This document shows, piece after piece, positions 61,746 through 64,000 of a DNA stretch of 64,000 nucleotides. The position numbers were made by a program, and so were the translations under genes. A model generated the notes under the pieces. The model was not told the origin of the DNA, made no database searches, and saw nothing but the letters and a program-made list of their open reading frames with translations. The DNA is from Streptomyces aurantiogriseus (lineage in GTDB: Bacteria; Actinomycetota; Actinomycetes; Streptomycetales; Streptomycetaceae). Positions within the stretch are counted from its first letter, which is position 1. Every line of letters starts with the position of its first letter. The stretch lies in NCBI RefSeq assembly GCF_014649375.1, contig NZ_BMSX01000003.1, positions 372,001 to 436,000 of the forward strand. The letters are read 5' to 3'.

Positions 61746-62330
61746 GTGGCCGTGACCGTGCTCGACGACAAGACCGCGCTCGTGCTGATCGACCTCCAGG
61801 CCGGCACGCTCGCCGCGCCCACCCGGCCCCACCCGGCCGCCGACGTGGTGGCCCGCGCCGCCGAACTGGCCGACGCCTTCCGTGCCGCCGGCGCCCCCGT
61901 GGTGCTGGTGCGCATGGCCACCTCGCCCGACGGCGCCGACGCGACGCCCGGCCGCAGCGAGGCCGCCCGCCTGGCCGGCGGCCGCTCCCGCCCGTACGAC
62001 CTGGGCCCCGTCGCCGAGCCGCTCACCGGCCACGACGGGGACGTCCTGGTCACCAAGCGGACCTGGGGCGCCTTCCACGGCACCGACCTCGACCTGCAGC
62101 TGCGCCGCCGGGGCGTCACACAGATCGTGCTCGGGGGCATCGCGACCAGCCTCGGCGTCGAGTCGACCGCCCGTGCCGCCCACGAGCACGGCTACCACGT
62201 CACGTTCGCGGTCGACGCGATGACCGACATCAACGAGGAGGCGCACCGCCACAGCGTGTCGTACCTCTTCCCGCTGATCGGCGAGCCCGGCACGACGAAG
62301 GAGATCCTCGACCTGCTGGCCGGCCGCTGA
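61746..62330 (+). CDS. Isochorismatase-fold hydrolase without the catalytic cysteine
   Basis: Protein of 194 residues. Asp of ALVLIDLQAG and Lys of VTKRTWGAF are the usual catalytic pair; the nucleophile position in GGIATSLGVESTARAAHE is Gly, not Cys. In EntB-type isochorismatases the same position is Gly, whereas amidases need Cys, so a vinyl-ether-type or non-thiol reaction is more plausible. GTG start after AGGAGAGG. Single gene. Confidence 0.88.
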   Translation: MAVTVLDDKTALVLIDLQAGTLAAPTRPHPAADVVARAAELADAFRAAGAPVVLVRMATSPDGADATPGRSEAARLAGGRSRPYDLGPVAEPLTGHDGDVLVTKRTWGAFHGTDLDLQLRRRGVTQIVLGGIATSLGVESTARAAHEHGYHVTFAVDAMTDINEEAHRHSVSYLFPLIGEPGTTKEILDLLAGR

Positions 62331-62358
62331 GGGCCAGTCGGTCACCGGGCGCCGTCCG

Positions 62359-63633
62359 TCAGCCCACTTCCAGCCACGTCGGACTGAGGGCGATCTCGCG
62401 CAACTGGGCGATGGTGAGGGCGGGTTCCGGTCGGCTCGCCGCCGACTGCAGGTCGGCTGAGTTGTAGGCGCTGATCACCACGCGCTTGCCGTCCTTGCGC
62501 ATCGTGTCGACGGTCCACGTGACGACCCCTTCGCGGCCCTTCTCGTCCGGCTGCTGCTGCGTCGCGACGAGTGTGCCGTCGGGGAGGGCCTCGGCGTCGG
62601 CGTAGAGCTGGTGGGCGACGTCCAGCATGTTCGGCTGCACGTTGACCTCGACGAAAGTCCTGCCCTTGCCGTCGTCCACGACGAGATACGCGTACTCCGT
62701 CTCCTGGTGGCCGCGCGAGACGACCTTCAGACCGGCGGGCAGCGAGGTGGCGAGCACCCGCTCGACCACCTTGCCGGAGGCGGCCCGGGGCCGGGGAGCG
62801 GCGGAGGCCTGGCTCGTCGTGGGCGTCGGCCGGCGGCTCTGCTCGGGCAGGGCGTCGATGATCGTGCGCCACTGCGTCGCGGCGGCCAGAGTCTTCAACT
62901 GGGCGGTGCTGAGCGGCGGTTCGGGACGGCTGACCGGCTGCCCCTTCTCGGCGGGGGCGTTCCACTCGCTCACGCTGACACGCTGCCCCTCCGGCGTGAC
63001 CAGCTCCGCGCCCCACGCCTTGGTCTCCTCGCGGCGGTCCGGGTACTCGTAGCCCTGGAAGACGGTGACGACGGACCCGTCGGCCAGTTTCTCGGTCTCA
63101 CAGCTGTCGAACGCGGACCGGGCGCCGGCCTCCGCCTTCGGGCACGGCATCACGGCACTGGCCGGATCGAAGCCGTTGTCGCCCGTCTCAGCGCTCAGCT
63201 CGATCCGCTCCAGACCCACCGAGACGGCGGCGGCACCCTTGCCGTCGTCGAACACGAGCTGCGCGGACGGCGGCAGGTCGCTGTGCGTGCCCCGCCCCTC
63301 CTGACTGTAGGTCTTCCCCTCGGGGAGCAGCTTCTCGAGCGTCCGGATCACGTCGTCCGCGGAGAAGAACCCCGGCTTGGCGGTCCCGTTCGTGGCGACG
63401 GAGGCGGTCTCCCGGACGCTCCCGTCCGACGGCAGCAGCACAGCCGCGCCCACCCCCACGAGGACGAGGCTCGCCGTGCTCCCCGCGACGGCGAGCCGCC
63501 GCAGCCGCAGCCGGCGCCCGTGCGCCTGACCGGCGGCGGCGAGTGCGGAGCGGTTGGTGTCGAAGGTGCCGCCGGCCTGGTGCAGGGCGGCGGAGAGGCG
63601 GTCCTCGAAGGGGTCGTGCTGGTCAACGGGCAT
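62359..63633 (-). CDS. Membrane protein with duplicated exported domain, partner of ECF sigma factor
   Basis: Protein of 424 residues: short cytosolic head (DPFEDRLSAALHQAGGTFDT), one transmembrane helix at about 47-67, then two related exported modules, about 93-255 and 288-420. Both have LPxG...(V/L)FDDGKG-type strands and both end with SRPEPxLxxAQL. The gene follows a sigma factor gene by 62 bases, the normal place for an anti-sigma protein, though no zinc (ZAS) motif is present. ATG at 63633. Confidence 0.85.
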   Translation of the reverse strand: MPVDQHDPFEDRLSAALHQAGGTFDTNRSALAAAGQAHGRRLRLRRLAVAGSTASLVLVGVGAAVLLPSDGSVRETASVATNGTAKPGFFSADDVIRTLEKLLPEGKTYSQEGRGTHSDLPPSAQLVFDDGKGAAAVSVGLERIELSAETGDNGFDPASAVMPCPKAEAGARSAFDSCETEKLADGSVVTVFQGYEYPDRREETKAWGAELVTPEGQRVSVSEWNAPAEKGQPVSRPEPPLSTAQLKTLAAATQWRTIIDALPEQSRRPTPTTSQASAAPRPRAASGKVVERVLATSLPAGLKVVSRGHQETEYAYLVVDDGKGRTFVEVNVQPNMLDVAHQLYADAEALPDGTLVATQQQPDEKGREGVVTWTVDTMRKDGKRVVISAYNSADLQSAASRPEPALTIAQLREIALSPTWLEVG

Positions 63634-63695
63634 GGCACACCACCGTGTTCGGTTCGAAGCGAAAGAAGTCGACGGGATGAGGAAGCCGGGTGGCT

Positions 63696-64000
63696 TCAGG
63701 GGCGGGCGTACTCGCCGATGTCCTCGCCCAGCAGCTCCCGCAGCCGCCCGAGAGCCCGTGAACACCGGGTCCGTACGGCGGCGGAGCTGGCGTTCAGCGC
63801 GCCGGCGGTCTCCTCGATGGACCGGTCCTCCCAGTAGCGCAGGACGACCACGGCCCGGTCCTTGGCGGGCAGCCGCGCGAGGGCCTGGAGCAACGTGAGC
63901 CGCAGCGGTACGTCCGCCCCGGCGGCGTCGGCCCGCTCCGGGAGGACGTCCACGGCACGCTCACCGCTGCTGCGCCGCCGCTGGTGGGCGAGGAACGTGC
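63696..64000 (-). CDS. ECF sigma factor (SigE-type), 5' part missing
   Basis: RNA polymerase sigma factor of which the C-terminal 101 codons are in the window; the frame is open to the right edge. Region 4 is clear: LPAKDRAVVVLRYWEDRSIEE, then TAGALNASSAAVRTRCSRALGRL. The upstream TFLAHQRRRSSGER segment is the region 2-4 linker of Streptomyces SigE-family proteins. It precedes its probable membrane partner on the same strand. Confidence 0.88.
   Translation of the reverse strand, partial: TFLAHQRRRSSGERAVDVLPERADAAGADVPLRLTLLQALARLPAKDRAVVVLRYWEDRSIEETAGALNASSAAVRTRCSRALGRLRELLGEDIGEYARP

Overview
The window is about 72-73% GC, with dense genes on both strands, GTG/TTG starts, 4-base ATGA/GTGA gene overlaps, mycothiol metabolism (mca) and two isolated TTA codons. 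It reads as a chromosomal core segment of a Streptomyces. From memory, the order msrA, metB, ilvA, greA, mca, pckG, N-acyl-D-amino-acid deacylase matches the SCO4950s-SCO5000s part of the S. coelicolor chromosome; I could not run that comparison. I see no tRNA, rRNA, CRISPR array, insertion sequence or phage gene.

Layout. 1-9.8 kb: a truncated TetR gene with a perfect 24-bp palindrome, a secreted beta-helix protein, a serine-nucleophile (S51-like) hydrolase, a glyoxalase-fold protein, an iron box followed by a lone FecCD permease, a zinc alcohol dehydrogenase divergent from an XRE regulator, a beta-lactamase-fold hydrolase and a phospholipase-D-type protein. 9.9-21.2 kb: housekeeping sulfur, amino-acid and thiol genes: msrA coupled to a DUF3885 gene, metB, a degenerate sigma factor, MarR, ilvA, a DrrAB-type exporter with an operator inside its promoter, then greA, DUF4307, mca and a small membrane protein, with predicted sigma-R promoters. 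21.4-26.8 kb: a membrane-anchored STAND/TPR protein divergent from a DUF255 thioredoxin-like protein.

27-43.7 kb holds two glycan-type gene groups around pckG. The first has a fused dolichol-phosphate-type GT2/GtrA protein, a processive membrane GT2 synthase, a GT39 protein carrying a TTA codon, and a secreted copper-radical oxidase with a carbohydrate-binding-like N-terminus and an excalibur C-terminus. This resembles the CslA/GlxA surface-polymer system of streptomycetes but has additional glycosyltransferases. The second has separate GtrA and GT2 genes, a multipass mannosyltransferase-like protein and a TPR protein. Between them lie a Mut7-C RNase-type protein, a TetR/MFS efflux operon with its operator, and a hemolysin III protein.

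43.8-52.8 kb: a small hypothetical protein, an aminotransferase, a secreted serine protease and a divergent D-amino-acid module (deacylase and PLP deaminase against sugar kinase, IclR and Rid protein) around a shared inverted repeat. 52.8-64 kb: a hypothetical protein, a secreted M14 carboxypeptidase, a large STAND/LuxR regulator interrupted by in-frame tandem repeats with a TTA codon, a MEDS/ATPase protein and an RsbW-like ATPase, an NRAMP-fold transporter without the metal motif, an isochorismatase-fold protein behind a ribosome-site hairpin, and an ECF sigma factor (cut by the window end) with its membrane partner.
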